A DNA stretch of 64,000 bases. Source: MnTg04 sp964568075 (GTDB lineage Bacteria; Pseudomonadota; Gammaproteobacteria; Steroidobacterales; MnTg04). Under the pieces are notes generated by a model, which had not been told where the DNA came from, did not search any database, and saw only the letters and a list, made by a program, of their open reading frames with translations. Position numbers and translations under genes: made by a program. The stretch is taken from assembly GCA_964568075.1 (NCBI GenBank), contig CAZMOM010000012.1, forward strand, positions 20,727 to 84,726, given 5' to 3'. Below, piece by piece: positions 28,067 to 36,610 of the stretch; position 1 is the stretch's first letter; every line of letters starts with the position of its first letter.

Positions 28067-29872
28067 TTAATAACTGGCGATCCAGCGATCAATTTTTGCA
28101 TCGAGGACGGTCAGCGGCAGCGGACCGTCTTCCAGTACCTGCCGATGGAAAGTTTTGATGTCGAACCGGTCGCCCAGCGCAGATTCGGCCCGCGCACGCA
28201 GTTCGGATATCTTGAGCTGACCTATCTTGTAAGCCAGCGCCTGGCTCGGAATCGCGATATAACGCTCGGCCTCGGCAACCGCCCGTGCCTCATTCACCGC
28301 CGAATTGGCATACATGAAATCCAGTACCTGCTGCCTCGTCCAGCCCTTGTAGTGCAGGCCGGTGTCCACCACCAGGCGAATCGCCCGCCAAAGTTCCGCA
28401 TTGAGCGCGCCAAAATACTGGTAGGGATCCGCATACATGCCGATTTCCTTACCCAGCGACTCAGCGTACAGCCCCCAACCTTCGCTATAGGCCGTGTAAC
28501 CACCAAATTTCCTGAAACGAGGCATGTCCTCGATTTCCAGGGTTAGTGCTCCCTGAAAATGGTGGCCTGGTACCGCCTCATGTAAAAATAGCGATTGCAT
28601 GGCCCATTTTGGCCGCGCCTTCAGGTCGTAGGCATTCGCATAAAAAACGCCAGGACGGGAACCGTCGGGGGACGCCCCCATGTAGGAGCCGCCCGAGGAA
28701 GTCTTTTCGCGAAACGGTTCGACCGCACGAATCTCATAGTCCGCTTTTGGCAGGCGATCGAAAACCTTGAGCGCCTTCGCGTGCACTTCCTCGCGTAGCG
28801 CCCTGTAGCCATCGATAAGCTGGTCTCGCTCGTCAAAATAAAACTGCGGGTCGGAATTCAGAAATTCGAAAAATTCCGTGAGCGTGCCTTCGAAACTGAC
28901 TTCGTCCATGACCGCTTGCATCGTGCCATGGATACGCTCAACTTCGGCAAGGCCAATCTCATGGATGGTTGGTGGCGACATATCGGTGGTCGTCGTCGTG
29001 GCGACGCGATACGCATACCATTCATCGCCACCAGGCAAGTCCTTCATGCCGACGGATTCGGTGGTTGCTGACAGGTACTCGTCGCGAACGAAGTCCCTCA
29101 TCATGCTGTAAACCGGGATCAGCTTGTTCTCGATCGCATCGCGATAAGCCGAGGTCAGTGCCGTCTTGTCCTCGTCGCCGAACGATTCGGGCATATTTTG
29201 AATTGGCCGGTAGAACAAACTCTGTTCAACATCTTCAACGACGTGTGCGGCCAGTTGCGGCACGACTTTTTCCATCAACACCCGCGGCTGCACCAGTCCC
29301 TTTTTCACGCCTTCCCGCATATTGCCCCGCGCCTGGTGCATCCAGATCACGAAACCGTCGATGCGCCCCAGGAAATCCTGATAGTCCTTGACCGTCTTGA
29401 ACGGGTGCAGGCTGGCGCCTGATCCCATTTGCGCAAAGAAATTCGGTGTGCTGCTGAACTGATTCAACGGCATCAGCTCCCCCGGGAATTTCTCGCCGGC
29501 CAGGTTTTCTTCCTGGTTGCGCTGGAAAATCTGGAAACTGAGTAAATCCTGTCCGCTTAGCCCGTCGGAACCGATCACCAGCAGACGCTCGAGACACTCG
29601 CGGGTCAATATGGATGTCTTTTCGATGTGCTCCGGGCCGATGTTGTTTGCTAAACGGTCGTTATATCGGTTGTCACCAATGTATGTGGCGTAAATCGGGC
29701 TCAGCTCCATCGTGCGATCGAAACAATCCTCGTAGAGCGCATTGAGCTGGCCGATTTTCTCGCCAGAATCCCCACCAGCCGCAGGCGACAATTGGTCTTC
29801 ATCATGCCCCGTTCCGCCGCATGCGGCCAGAATCAGCGGGAAAAGCAGGCTGGAAATTTGAGCGACTCTCAT
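28067..29872 (-). CDS. DUF885 family lipoprotein (putative zinc carboxypeptidase-like)
   Basis: 601 residues from the ATG at 29872, chosen because GGAGA lies about 7 bp upstream and it gives a clean lipoprotein signal (LILAACGG, Cys near 16). A much longer upstream frame is not credible. The DUF885 zinc motif LHEAVPGHHFQ is near residue 435, followed by GGYTAYSEGWGLYAESLG, the conserved second block containing the ligand Glu. Family members are exported metallohydrolases of unknown or peptide substrate. Same strand as the broken S9 gene but separated from it by a terminator. Confidence 0.85.
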   Translation of the reverse strand: MRVAQISSLLFPLILAACGGTGHDEDQLSPAAGGDSGEKIGQLNALYEDCFDRTMELSPIYATYIGDNRYNDRLANNIGPEHIEKTSILTRECLERLLVIGSDGLSGQDLLSFQIFQRNQEENLAGEKFPGELMPLNQFSSTPNFFAQMGSGASLHPFKTVKDYQDFLGRIDGFVIWMHQARGNMREGVKKGLVQPRVLMEKVVPQLAAHVVEDVEQSLFYRPIQNMPESFGDEDKTALTSAYRDAIENKLIPVYSMMRDFVRDEYLSATTESVGMKDLPGGDEWYAYRVATTTTTDMSPPTIHEIGLAEVERIHGTMQAVMDEVSFEGTLTEFFEFLNSDPQFYFDERDQLIDGYRALREEVHAKALKVFDRLPKADYEIRAVEPFREKTSSGGSYMGASPDGSRPGVFYANAYDLKARPKWAMQSLFLHEAVPGHHFQGALTLEIEDMPRFRKFGGYTAYSEGWGLYAESLGKEIGMYADPYQYFGALNAELWRAIRLVVDTGLHYKGWTRQQVLDFMYANSAVNEARAVAEAERYIAIPSQALAYKIGQLKISELRARAESALGDRFDIKTFHRQVLEDGPLPLTVLDAKIDRWIASY

Positions 29873-30313
29873 GTGTGTCTCCATCGCAGCCACCGGCCCG
29901 CGGCCAGACAAGGCAGGGAGCCTATCACAGCCAGCGAAGCAGCCGACAGCAGAAAAATGAATTTCAGGCCAACTGCTGGCCTGGTGCTCACGCCAGGCAG
30001 AAATAGACGGCCTGCAGATGCTTTTCGTCAACAAAGTACAGTAGCTGAAATGGCGCCAACCGGCCGGCAACAGAGAGAACCAAAGCAGCAAGATCAAACG
30101 CAGCGGGTACGTTTCGCCTTTTCTCGACAGGGTCTCCCTTTTAGACCAAAAATCCTTGCCGCCTGCCGTTCGAATTTCCATTTGACTGGCGGGTTCTTCA
30201 GGAGACAAAACCGGGGTGACAAACCCGGTCAAACCGTTTGTTTTTTATGCCTTTTCCGGTTTCTGACGACTGGTCGAAAATGTGACAAGGGTCGCATCGC
30301 CCCGCCACCCCTA

Positions 30314-30330
30314 ATGACAATATTTGTCAT
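30314..30330. promoter_or_regulatory. Palindromic operator-like site
   Basis: ATGACAA-TAT-TTGTCAT, perfect 7-bp arms, 21 bp before the most upstream ATG of the coiled-coil gene. It overlaps a CATAAT that could serve as -10. The remaining intergenic stretch 29873-30313 shows only an ACCGGG/CCCGGT stem near 30212-30232 followed by T-rich sequence. Confidence 0.4.
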
Positions 30331-30351
30331 AATCAATTTCGCGAGGGCGGG

Positions 30352-32022
30352 ATGGCGTTGGCGCAGCCTATGCACCGGCAAAACCCGAACAATATAGGTC
30401 CGTTTATGCAACGGTCGGAGAAAGTAGAAACTGTAGAGGACGTGCGCCGCTCGGCGAGAAAAGCACTCTCTCGCCTATCCGGTACCTTTGCCGAATGGGA
30501 ATCGCGGATCGCAACGTTAAAGGCTGACCTTGCTGACCAGGAGTCAATAATCAGGCAGTTACGTGACCAGGCAAAAGGTCTACCCTCCGACGAGCAGATG
30601 GATTTCCTCAATGGAAAAATCGAATTCCTGATCAAGGATGTCGAAAATAGTCAGCATGTTTGCAAACTCGCCGAAAAAAATCGGGATAACTGGAAAGATG
30701 AATCATCGAGACTGCAAAAAGAGCTGCAAGAACAATCCAAAGAAGTATCACGCCTCGAAAAGAAACTAAAAGGAACGGCTCGCTATTCGGATGAAGAAAC
30801 CGCTCTTGAAATAGAGAAACTAGAAGCAGAGCTGGAAAGCAAGACATCGGATGTGCGCGAGCAGATGACGCAGGTGGATCGATTGCGTGATGACTTGACA
30901 GAGCAACGCAAGCAAAATAATTCTTTGCAAAGAAAAATCGAGGAGCTGAATGAAGAACTTGCACAGAAAGAGAAAAATCCCGATAAGTCAGGAGCGAGCC
31001 CGGATGAATTGAAAGGTTTGCGTGCGGAGCTGGAGCAAGCTCAATCTCACCTGGATCAATTGATCGATTTTGAAGAAAAATACCATGCATCTGAAAGCGT
31101 GGTAGATGAATTGAAAAAGAAAATGAAGTCGCATGAGTTCAATAATCGGGCACTCAAAAACGGTACCGATCTGCTCCGCAGGGAGAAAGCGAATTTCCGA
31201 CAAAAGCTGAGTGACATGACGGAGCGTCTGGAGGAAGCGAGAGTCAAGGTCCGCGATGCGGAAGCTCATGTTGCCAAAGTAAGGGCTGGTGAAAAATCCG
31301 TTGGCGAAAACACCCTGAGTCTAAGTGCGATTCAGTCACGCGACATCCGGTTCCAGGTCCAGAATGAGGAGCTGCGTATAAAACTCGGAAATCAAAGAAA
31401 TGATTTGGATAATCTCCAGGCAGCGTTCAAAAACAACGCTCAACGCTACAAAGATCTGAAAGCCAGCAGCGAGGCACAGCTGACTCTCATCGATGAGCTA
31501 CAAGGTGATATTGACAAGCACAACCGCGAAAAAGCGGGTGATCGCAAAGATGACGTTCAGGCATCGCAACTAAAAGCTGAGCTGGAAGAAAAACAGAAAA
31601 TGATCGATAACCTGCAGATCGAAATTCTGAATCAGAAAAATGCCGGCGCCCATAATTTGGCAAATCTGCAGACCAGGGACGCAACTCAGACCTTCAAACT
31701 CAACAAGCGGAACGAGCCAAAATTAGGTTCCCTGGGCAGCAAGTCGGGCGGCCAGGAACTGGTTGCAGATCTTAAAAAGCAACTCGAACAGAAAGATGCT
31801 GCGCTGGAGACCCTGCGAAAATCTCTGGCCGACCTGCGTAACCGTTACCAGAGCCTGGCCAGCAAGGACCGGCTGGACAAAACGGTCGCCATGCCAAGAC
31901 CTGACGTAACCGAGTCCGAGACACTGATGCCAACCGGTTCCGGCGACAGCACAGCGGACACTAATCTAAGCGATACCGAAATCGTGGCTACCAATCAAAT
32001 CAGACGCCCGGTATTCGACTGA
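30352..32022 (+). CDS. Long coiled-coil protein of unknown function
   Basis: Up to 556 residues with heptad-like Glu/Lys/Leu-rich sequence from about 30 to 500, no signal peptide and no membrane segment: a cytoplasmic filament- or scaffold-like protein. The C-terminus is low-complexity and acidic (about 515-556). Start is uncertain: ATG at 30352, 30370 or 30406. The last has AGGT at about 6 bp. No family recognised; homology searches would be confounded by coiled-coil bias. Its 3' end overlaps the convergent rhomboid gene by 28 bp. Confidence 0.7.
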   Translation: MALAQPMHRQNPNNIGPFMQRSEKVETVEDVRRSARKALSRLSGTFAEWESRIATLKADLADQESIIRQLRDQAKGLPSDEQMDFLNGKIEFLIKDVENSQHVCKLAEKNRDNWKDESSRLQKELQEQSKEVSRLEKKLKGTARYSDEETALEIEKLEAELESKTSDVREQMTQVDRLRDDLTEQRKQNNSLQRKIEELNEELAQKEKNPDKSGASPDELKGLRAELEQAQSHLDQLIDFEEKYHASESVVDELKKKMKSHEFNNRALKNGTDLLRREKANFRQKLSDMTERLEEARVKVRDAEAHVAKVRAGEKSVGENTLSLSAIQSRDIRFQVQNEELRIKLGNQRNDLDNLQAAFKNNAQRYKDLKASSEAQLTLIDELQGDIDKHNREKAGDRKDDVQASQLKAELEEKQKMIDNLQIEILNQKNAGAHNLANLQTRDATQTFKLNKRNEPKLGSLGSKSGGQELVADLKKQLEQKDAALETLRKSLADLRNRYQSLASKDRLDKTVAMPRPDVTESETLMPTGSGDSTADTNLSDTEIVATNQIRRPVFD

Positions 32023-32927
32023 ATCGCCAGCACCCAGGCCAATATCAAGATAAAAAATGTGACCATGACCAGCGATCGTTGCGCTGGCGCGGATAAATAA
32101 ATACGCGGTCCCGCCATTCCGAAAAAAGCTCCCAATCCGACTCCGCTGACAAAACCGGCCAAGTGAGCCAGCACATCGGTTCGCTCCCCACCTGCCCCGG
32201 TATAGGCCAGCAGCGCGATGCCGGCGAGTATCGGCGACCAGCGCCGGAGGAAGCTCTCGTCCGGGTTTTTCCATCGGCGCCAATTAAACGCAGCCAGTAA
32301 CCCCAGCGCGGCAAAAATAGCGGTCGAGGCGCCTACAGACCGGTGACCCGGCCCATGCAACCAGGCGTTCAGATAATTCCCTGCGGTGCCAGCGACGAGA
32401 ATGCTCAACCAGGCGATGCCGGTGCCGAAAACCTGGGCGGCAAAATAACCAAATACTGTGCCAAAAACCAGGTTGGCGCTTAGATGCGGCAGATCGAGAT
32501 GCAGTGTGAGCGAAGTTACGCTTCGCCACCATTGACCGCCGATGACCGCTGTCGAATCAAGTCTCCCACTGGCCAGCCAGTCGATGCCCAGGCTCTCGTG
32601 ACTCTGCCAAAACGCAAAAATCAGCAATATCGCGACGTACCCGACAATACCGGCGATCCCGCTGGATTGTATTGGCAAAGACGGGGGCTTTGGGGGCGGA
32701 CCCCTCGGCTCCGCCAAATAGGACGCAATCTCCGCATTAGCCCGCTTCGCCTCGGTACGAGGGACGAGCAATGTGAAAACGTCTTCGCCGATGATGCGGC
32801 AGGAAATATCCAGCGCCTGCAAAACCAGAGCCAGCTCGCGGCATTCGGCAAGCGACCGGCTTTCGAACAAGATGACCCAGCTGCCAGGCTCTCCATTGGG
32901 ATGCCGGGTCTCGTTTTCCCCATCCAT
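31995..32927 (-). CDS. Rhomboid family intramembrane serine protease
   Basis: 310 residues: a soluble N-terminal ~85 residues (EDVFTLLVPRTEAKRA, DUF2007-like), then about seven membrane segments. Catalytic Ser in GHRSVGASTAIFAALG (about 200) and His in DVLAHLAGFVSGVGLGA (about 253) give the rhomboid dyad; the WWRSVTSLTLHLDLPHLSANL block of helix 2 is also present. Inner membrane, cleaves within transmembrane helices. Substrates unknown. It lies 7 bp downstream of the DUF819 gene, so they are probably co-transcribed. Confidence 0.88.
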   Translation of the reverse strand: MDGENETRHPNGEPGSWVILFESRSLAECRELALVLQALDISCRIIGEDVFTLLVPRTEAKRANAEIASYLAEPRGPPPKPPSLPIQSSGIAGIVGYVAILLIFAFWQSHESLGIDWLASGRLDSTAVIGGQWWRSVTSLTLHLDLPHLSANLVFGTVFGYFAAQVFGTGIAWLSILVAGTAGNYLNAWLHGPGHRSVGASTAIFAALGLLAAFNWRRWKNPDESFLRRWSPILAGIALLAYTGAGGERTDVLAHLAGFVSGVGLGAFFGMAGPRIYLSAPAQRSLVMVTFFILILAWVLAIQSNTGRLI

Positions 32928-32934
32928 GATTTAA

Positions 32935-34110
32935 TCAGCCGCCGACCCAAAAAGCCAGCCGAGCAGTCAACAAAGCCAAATAATTACCCAGCGCATAGCC
33001 GATCAATGCCATCAATATCGAAACCGGAATCAGGCTTTCTCGATGATAAGCCGCCACGACTGGCGCAGAGGCGGCCCCGCCAATGTTTGCCGCCGATGCG
33101 ATGGCTGCACTGTGAACATCAACTTTGAACAACCAGGCGCCCGCCAGACAAAACGCTCCGTGAATGCTGATCCAGATAAACGCGCCCAGCACAAAGGCCG
33201 GCGCCTGACCCAGACCTGCGATGGACGCTCGCGCGCCCATGCCGGCGACAAACACGTAAATGATCGCCATCGCGATATTGTGTGAGCCCGGAATTTTTTT
33301 GACCTGTGTGAACGACAGACCCAGTGCAACAGTCGTGACCAGCAAAAGCTTCCAGGTCGATGTTGATAAAACCGGTGGCCTCTCGGGCAGTTGCGGAGCG
33401 AGCCAGGCTGCAAACCAGGTCACACCGAGGGCGACAAATGCGAGGAAAAGATAATCGCGCATCGCAGGTGGCGTATTGTCGCTGTCCAGCTCAAGCGCGG
33501 CCTTTTCCATTTCGGCGACCCGTGTTTCTGAAACCCGGGTCCAGCGATTAAAACGATCGGCGAATGATTTGGATCCGAGCAAAATTGGCAGCCAAACGAT
33601 GTAGACAAGATTGTCCGCCAAAACCGCCAGGCCCAGTTGTTCGGGAGGCGTATCGAGCGCACCTGCTACCGCGGCCATATTGCCTGTTCCGCCGATCCAG
33701 CTCCCCGCCAGCGCGCCGAACCCTTTCCACGCGTCCTCCGCCAACCAGTGGTGTACGACCAGATAAGCGACAACACCGCCGACGACAACGCCGACGGTGC
33801 CAAGCAGCATAACGAGCACACCCTTACCCATTATTCTGACCGCCGCTCCGACGTCGACCGACAATAACATCAGCGTAATGAAGACCGGCAGGCCGTAATC
33901 GCGCATCCCGGAGTAAACGACCGACTCCGCCGGAACCACCCCGACGTTGTTGAGCAAAACCGGCGTCGCATATATCCACAATAGCGGTGGAAACAGATTA
34001 AACCCTTTCCAGCCGGTTGTTTTGTCCAGGTAAAAATAGAATGCGGCGACCGTGGTCAGCGCAAAAAGGACTCCGATTGGTGACTGGATTAAAGCGGCAC
34101 TTTCTTCCAT
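32935..34110 (-). CDS. DUF819 family membrane protein
   Basis: 391 residues, about eleven hydrophobic segments. Family blocks: LLWIYATPVLLNNVGVVP near 45 and GALAGSWIGGTGNMAAVAGAL near 130, duplicated in the second half (SAANIGGAASAPVVAAYH). This inverted-repeat architecture resembles gluconate/carboxylate-type transporters. Function unknown. GAAGGA lies 13-14 bp before the ATG. Probably an operon with the rhomboid gene downstream. Confidence 0.85.
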   Translation of the reverse strand: MEESAALIQSPIGVLFALTTVAAFYFYLDKTTGWKGFNLFPPLLWIYATPVLLNNVGVVPAESVVYSGMRDYGLPVFITLMLLSVDVGAAVRIMGKGVLVMLLGTVGVVVGGVVAYLVVHHWLAEDAWKGFGALAGSWIGGTGNMAAVAGALDTPPEQLGLAVLADNLVYIVWLPILLGSKSFADRFNRWTRVSETRVAEMEKAALELDSDNTPPAMRDYLFLAFVALGVTWFAAWLAPQLPERPPVLSTSTWKLLLVTTVALGLSFTQVKKIPGSHNIAMAIIYVFVAGMGARASIAGLGQAPAFVLGAFIWISIHGAFCLAGAWLFKVDVHSAAIASAANIGGAASAPVVAAYHRESLIPVSILMALIGYALGNYLALLTARLAFWVGG

Positions 34111-34119
34111 GTTCAGTTA

Positions 34120-34341
34120 TTATCCTTCTGTTCGCCTACTCACCGAGGATCTGACCAGGTGCACAACTAGCACGGATATTAGTATCAAACCAGCCCCAAC
34201 CAGGTACCATGGATAGTTTGAGAATCTCAATACGACCGGAACCAGGCCATCTCCTGCGGAAATTAAATCTTACAGCCCCGGGCCCAGGAGTACGGTGCCG
34301 AGCAGGTCAGCCAGCGAAACACGGAACGGAATTCTGTTCAT
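34120..34341 (-). pseudogene. Small membrane-protein ORF with in-frame TAA
   Basis: A 74-codon frame immediately before the DUF819 gene, starting MNRIPFRVSLADLL and ending in a clear single transmembrane helix with basic tail (YPWYLVGAGLILISVLVVHL, then VRSSVSRRTEG). It is broken by TAA at 34272-34270 (codon 24). Shape resembles a small one-helix membrane protein. Decay or a two-part short gene; no family assigned. Confidence 0.4.
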
Positions 34342-34453
34342 TCAGCATCTCCTGGAGAAATTCGACGACTAGCATGGCCAGACCGTCGCTGTTGTCAAGT
34401 CGTGAGGCGATGCGATGCAACCATTCGACGTTATCCCGGTCTTCACAAACAGA
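34307..34453 (-). pseudogene. Coding-like fragment without start codon
   Basis: 48 open codons in a second frame (DRDNVEWLHRIASRLDNSDG, then LAMLVVEFLQEMLNEQ), ending in TGA and overlapping the start of the 74-codon frame. The helical, charged composition looks coding, but there is no ATG before the middle. Probably the 3' remnant of a gene. Confidence 0.3.
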
Positions 34454-34502
34454 TCATCTTAACTAAGCTGCATTTTTGGCTAATAAATCACTGGTACCTT
34501 CG

Positions 34503-36116
34503 ATGAACACGATGCCATACAAATTTCTGCCCGTCTTGCTCCATTGTTTTTTGTTCGGCCTGGCCGGTTGCAGTGGTTCCGATGAATCGGAAGAACAGCA
34601 AAATGGCACGGCGGACGTCGAATCGACAGTTGAGTCAGGCGATATGGAGATACCGTGGTTCGAAGGGACGGTCGAACAGGCTTTTGCTGCGGCGAGAGAG
34701 CAGAGAAAGCCGATTTTCCTGTACTGGGGCGTCGACTGGTGCCCGCCATGCAATCAGATAAAAGCGACGATTTTTAATCGCCACGAATTTGTCGTGCACT
34801 CCAGGCGATTCGTGCCGGTTTACCTGGATGGGGACACGGTAAACGCTCAGCGCACCGGCGAGCAATTCGGCGTACTCGGCTACCCGACGATCATCGTCTT
34901 CAACCCACGGGGTGAGGAACTGACCCGAATCCCCGGTGGAATCGATATTCAGCGCTACACCAGTATTTTGAACCTGACGCTCAGTAATATTCAGCCGGTA
35001 GCCAAAATTATCGAGCGCGTCCGAACGGGTGGTCAGCCTGTGTCAAGCAAAGAATACAAATTGCTGGCCTACTACAGTTGGGGCCAGGACAATGAGCGCG
35101 TACTTGCCGGCCGCAATAAACTTGAGTTTTTTGCTTCTCTGGCATCGACATGTCCGCCGCTTCTGATCGAAGAATGCAGCCGCGTGAACAGCGAATATTT
35201 TCTGGCGATAGTCGAAGCGACAGCCGACGAAGAAAATCCGTTTGTGCCCGATCAAAAACTGAAAAATGAGACGCTGGAAAAAATCCAGACGGTGCTCAAG
35301 AACAGGCAACTGGTTCAGGCCAATCTCGAGTTTGTCCTGTTTGCGGCCGCCGATATCGCCAGGGTGTTTACCGATTCTGAAAGCCCCCGCCGGGCATCGT
35401 TGCTGGGGCAGTGGAGTCGGGCGCTCAGCGTGGTCGCCGCCGATCCCAAAATATCGCTGATGGAAAGGTTGTACACCAGTTATGGTCGTGTCCAAATGGC
35501 GAGAGTGGAAGATCCAGAACGCGATCTGTCCCCCGAATTCAAGGAGAAAATCGCCGCGCACGTCGATTGGGCGGACAAGCAGGCGAAAACAGGCTATGAA
35601 CGCCAGGCAGTGATCAACGCTGCCTGGAACATCCTGTCGGAAGCAGGAATGGACGAAAAAGCGACTGAACTCTTGACCGCTGAACTGGAAAAATCACACT
35701 CGCCTTACTACTTCATGCTCGATCTGGCGGAGCTGGCCGATCGCTCCGGAAGAACAGACCAGGCGGTCAGCTGGTTGCAGCGAGCCTATGATGAATCCAG
35801 CGGTACTGCCACGCGATTCCAGTGGGGATACAACTATCTGGTTGGCCTTCTTGAACTCGTACCGGAAGACAACACGCTGATCGAACGGGAGGCTATCCGC
35901 GTATTTGACGAACTCAGTGGACAGGACAACGCTTTTTATCAACGCACCAAGGCCAGGCTTGGCCAGCTCGATGGCCGGTTCCGGGAATGGAATGAAGACG
36001 GTGCGCACAGCGATAGCATCCGCTTGATCCGCGCAAAAATGCAGACCATCTGCTCGTCCATTCCCGAGCCCGCCGAATCACGTTTGACCTGCGATTCGTT
36101 TCTGGCCGAGGCTTGA
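34503..36116 (+). CDS. Thioredoxin-fold lipoprotein with helical-repeat C-terminus
   Basis: 537 residues from the ATG at 34503, or 534 from 34512. The in-frame TTG at 34476 adds nine residues before the signal. Lipobox FGLAGCSG near residue 22 indicates an anchored periplasmic protein. The thioredoxin domain has the redox-active WCPPC at about 79-83 (WGVDWCPPCNQIK) and the cis-Pro loop GYPTII. From about 180 onward the protein is alpha-helical with TPR-like pairs. Likely a disulfide reductase or chaperone-type protein; partner unknown. Monocistronic. Confidence 0.85.
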   Translation: MNTMPYKFLPVLLHCFLFGLAGCSGSDESEEQQNGTADVESTVESGDMEIPWFEGTVEQAFAAAREQRKPIFLYWGVDWCPPCNQIKATIFNRHEFVVHSRRFVPVYLDGDTVNAQRTGEQFGVLGYPTIIVFNPRGEELTRIPGGIDIQRYTSILNLTLSNIQPVAKIIERVRTGGQPVSSKEYKLLAYYSWGQDNERVLAGRNKLEFFASLASTCPPLLIEECSRVNSEYFLAIVEATADEENPFVPDQKLKNETLEKIQTVLKNRQLVQANLEFVLFAAADIARVFTDSESPRRASLLGQWSRALSVVAADPKISLMERLYTSYGRVQMARVEDPERDLSPEFKEKIAAHVDWADKQAKTGYERQAVINAAWNILSEAGMDEKATELLTAELEKSHSPYYFMLDLAELADRSGRTDQAVSWLQRAYDESSGTATRFQWGYNYLVGLLELVPEDNTLIEREAIRVFDELSGQDNAFYQRTKARLGQLDGRFREWNEDGAHSDSIRLIRAKMQTICSSIPEPAESRLTCDSFLAEA

Positions 36117-36145
36117 CTGACCGCTATCCCACGAATCCGAATGAT

Positions 36146-36541
36146 CTAGTGGGGAATAACGTCGGCAAACGGATCCAGTATCTCGAAGCCAGGGATGGTA
36201 ACCGAGTACTTGTGCTCGCCCAATACAGCGTCTTCCGGAACTTCGATCACGATAAGTTTTTTGCTGTCGGCATTTGTGTTGTCGAGCCAGCGGATTGCTT
36301 CTGGGTCGCCTATTGGAAATTCTTCATGCTTTATAGTGACGTCACCCACCACCTCTCGCGGCGGCACAATTCGAAGTTCGATTGTACATCCTTGTCTCAC
36401 CCTTACCGTTTCCGGGTCGACCGTCAATTCCTTGGCCTCTGTATTGATTGTCGCGGACCCGTGTCTACATTCTTCTTTATCTTTAGCGCACCCGCTTAGC
36501 GCGAGCAAGATTGTGGCGATCAAAATGGCTATTCTGTTCAT
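36146..36541 (-). CDS. Small lipoprotein, beta-rich
   Basis: 131 residues. AAGGAGG precedes the ATG by 7-8 bp. Lipobox LALSGCAK at about 14-18. The mature part is all-beta in appearance with a cupredoxin-like periodicity (VRVRQGCTIELRIVP ... EHKYSVTIPGFEILDP), but it lacks an evident copper His/Cys/Met set. Family not recognised. Confidence 0.7.
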   Translation of the reverse strand: MNRIAILIATILLALSGCAKDKEECRHGSATINTEAKELTVDPETVRVRQGCTIELRIVPPREVVGDVTIKHEEFPIGDPEAIRWLDNTNADSKKLIVIEVPEDAVLGEHKYSVTIPGFEILDPFADVIPH

Positions 36542-36610
36542 CGTGTGCCTCCTTGTGCGGTCCTTGTGTTCTCCCGGGCAACCCCGGTTTCTTTCCGCTC
36601 TTTTCTTGGA

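Noticed and set aside
29873..30232. Extension of the DUF885 gene to an ATG at 30232
   Set aside because: Adds 120 residues before an obvious lipoprotein signal; ATG 29872 with GGAGA is better.
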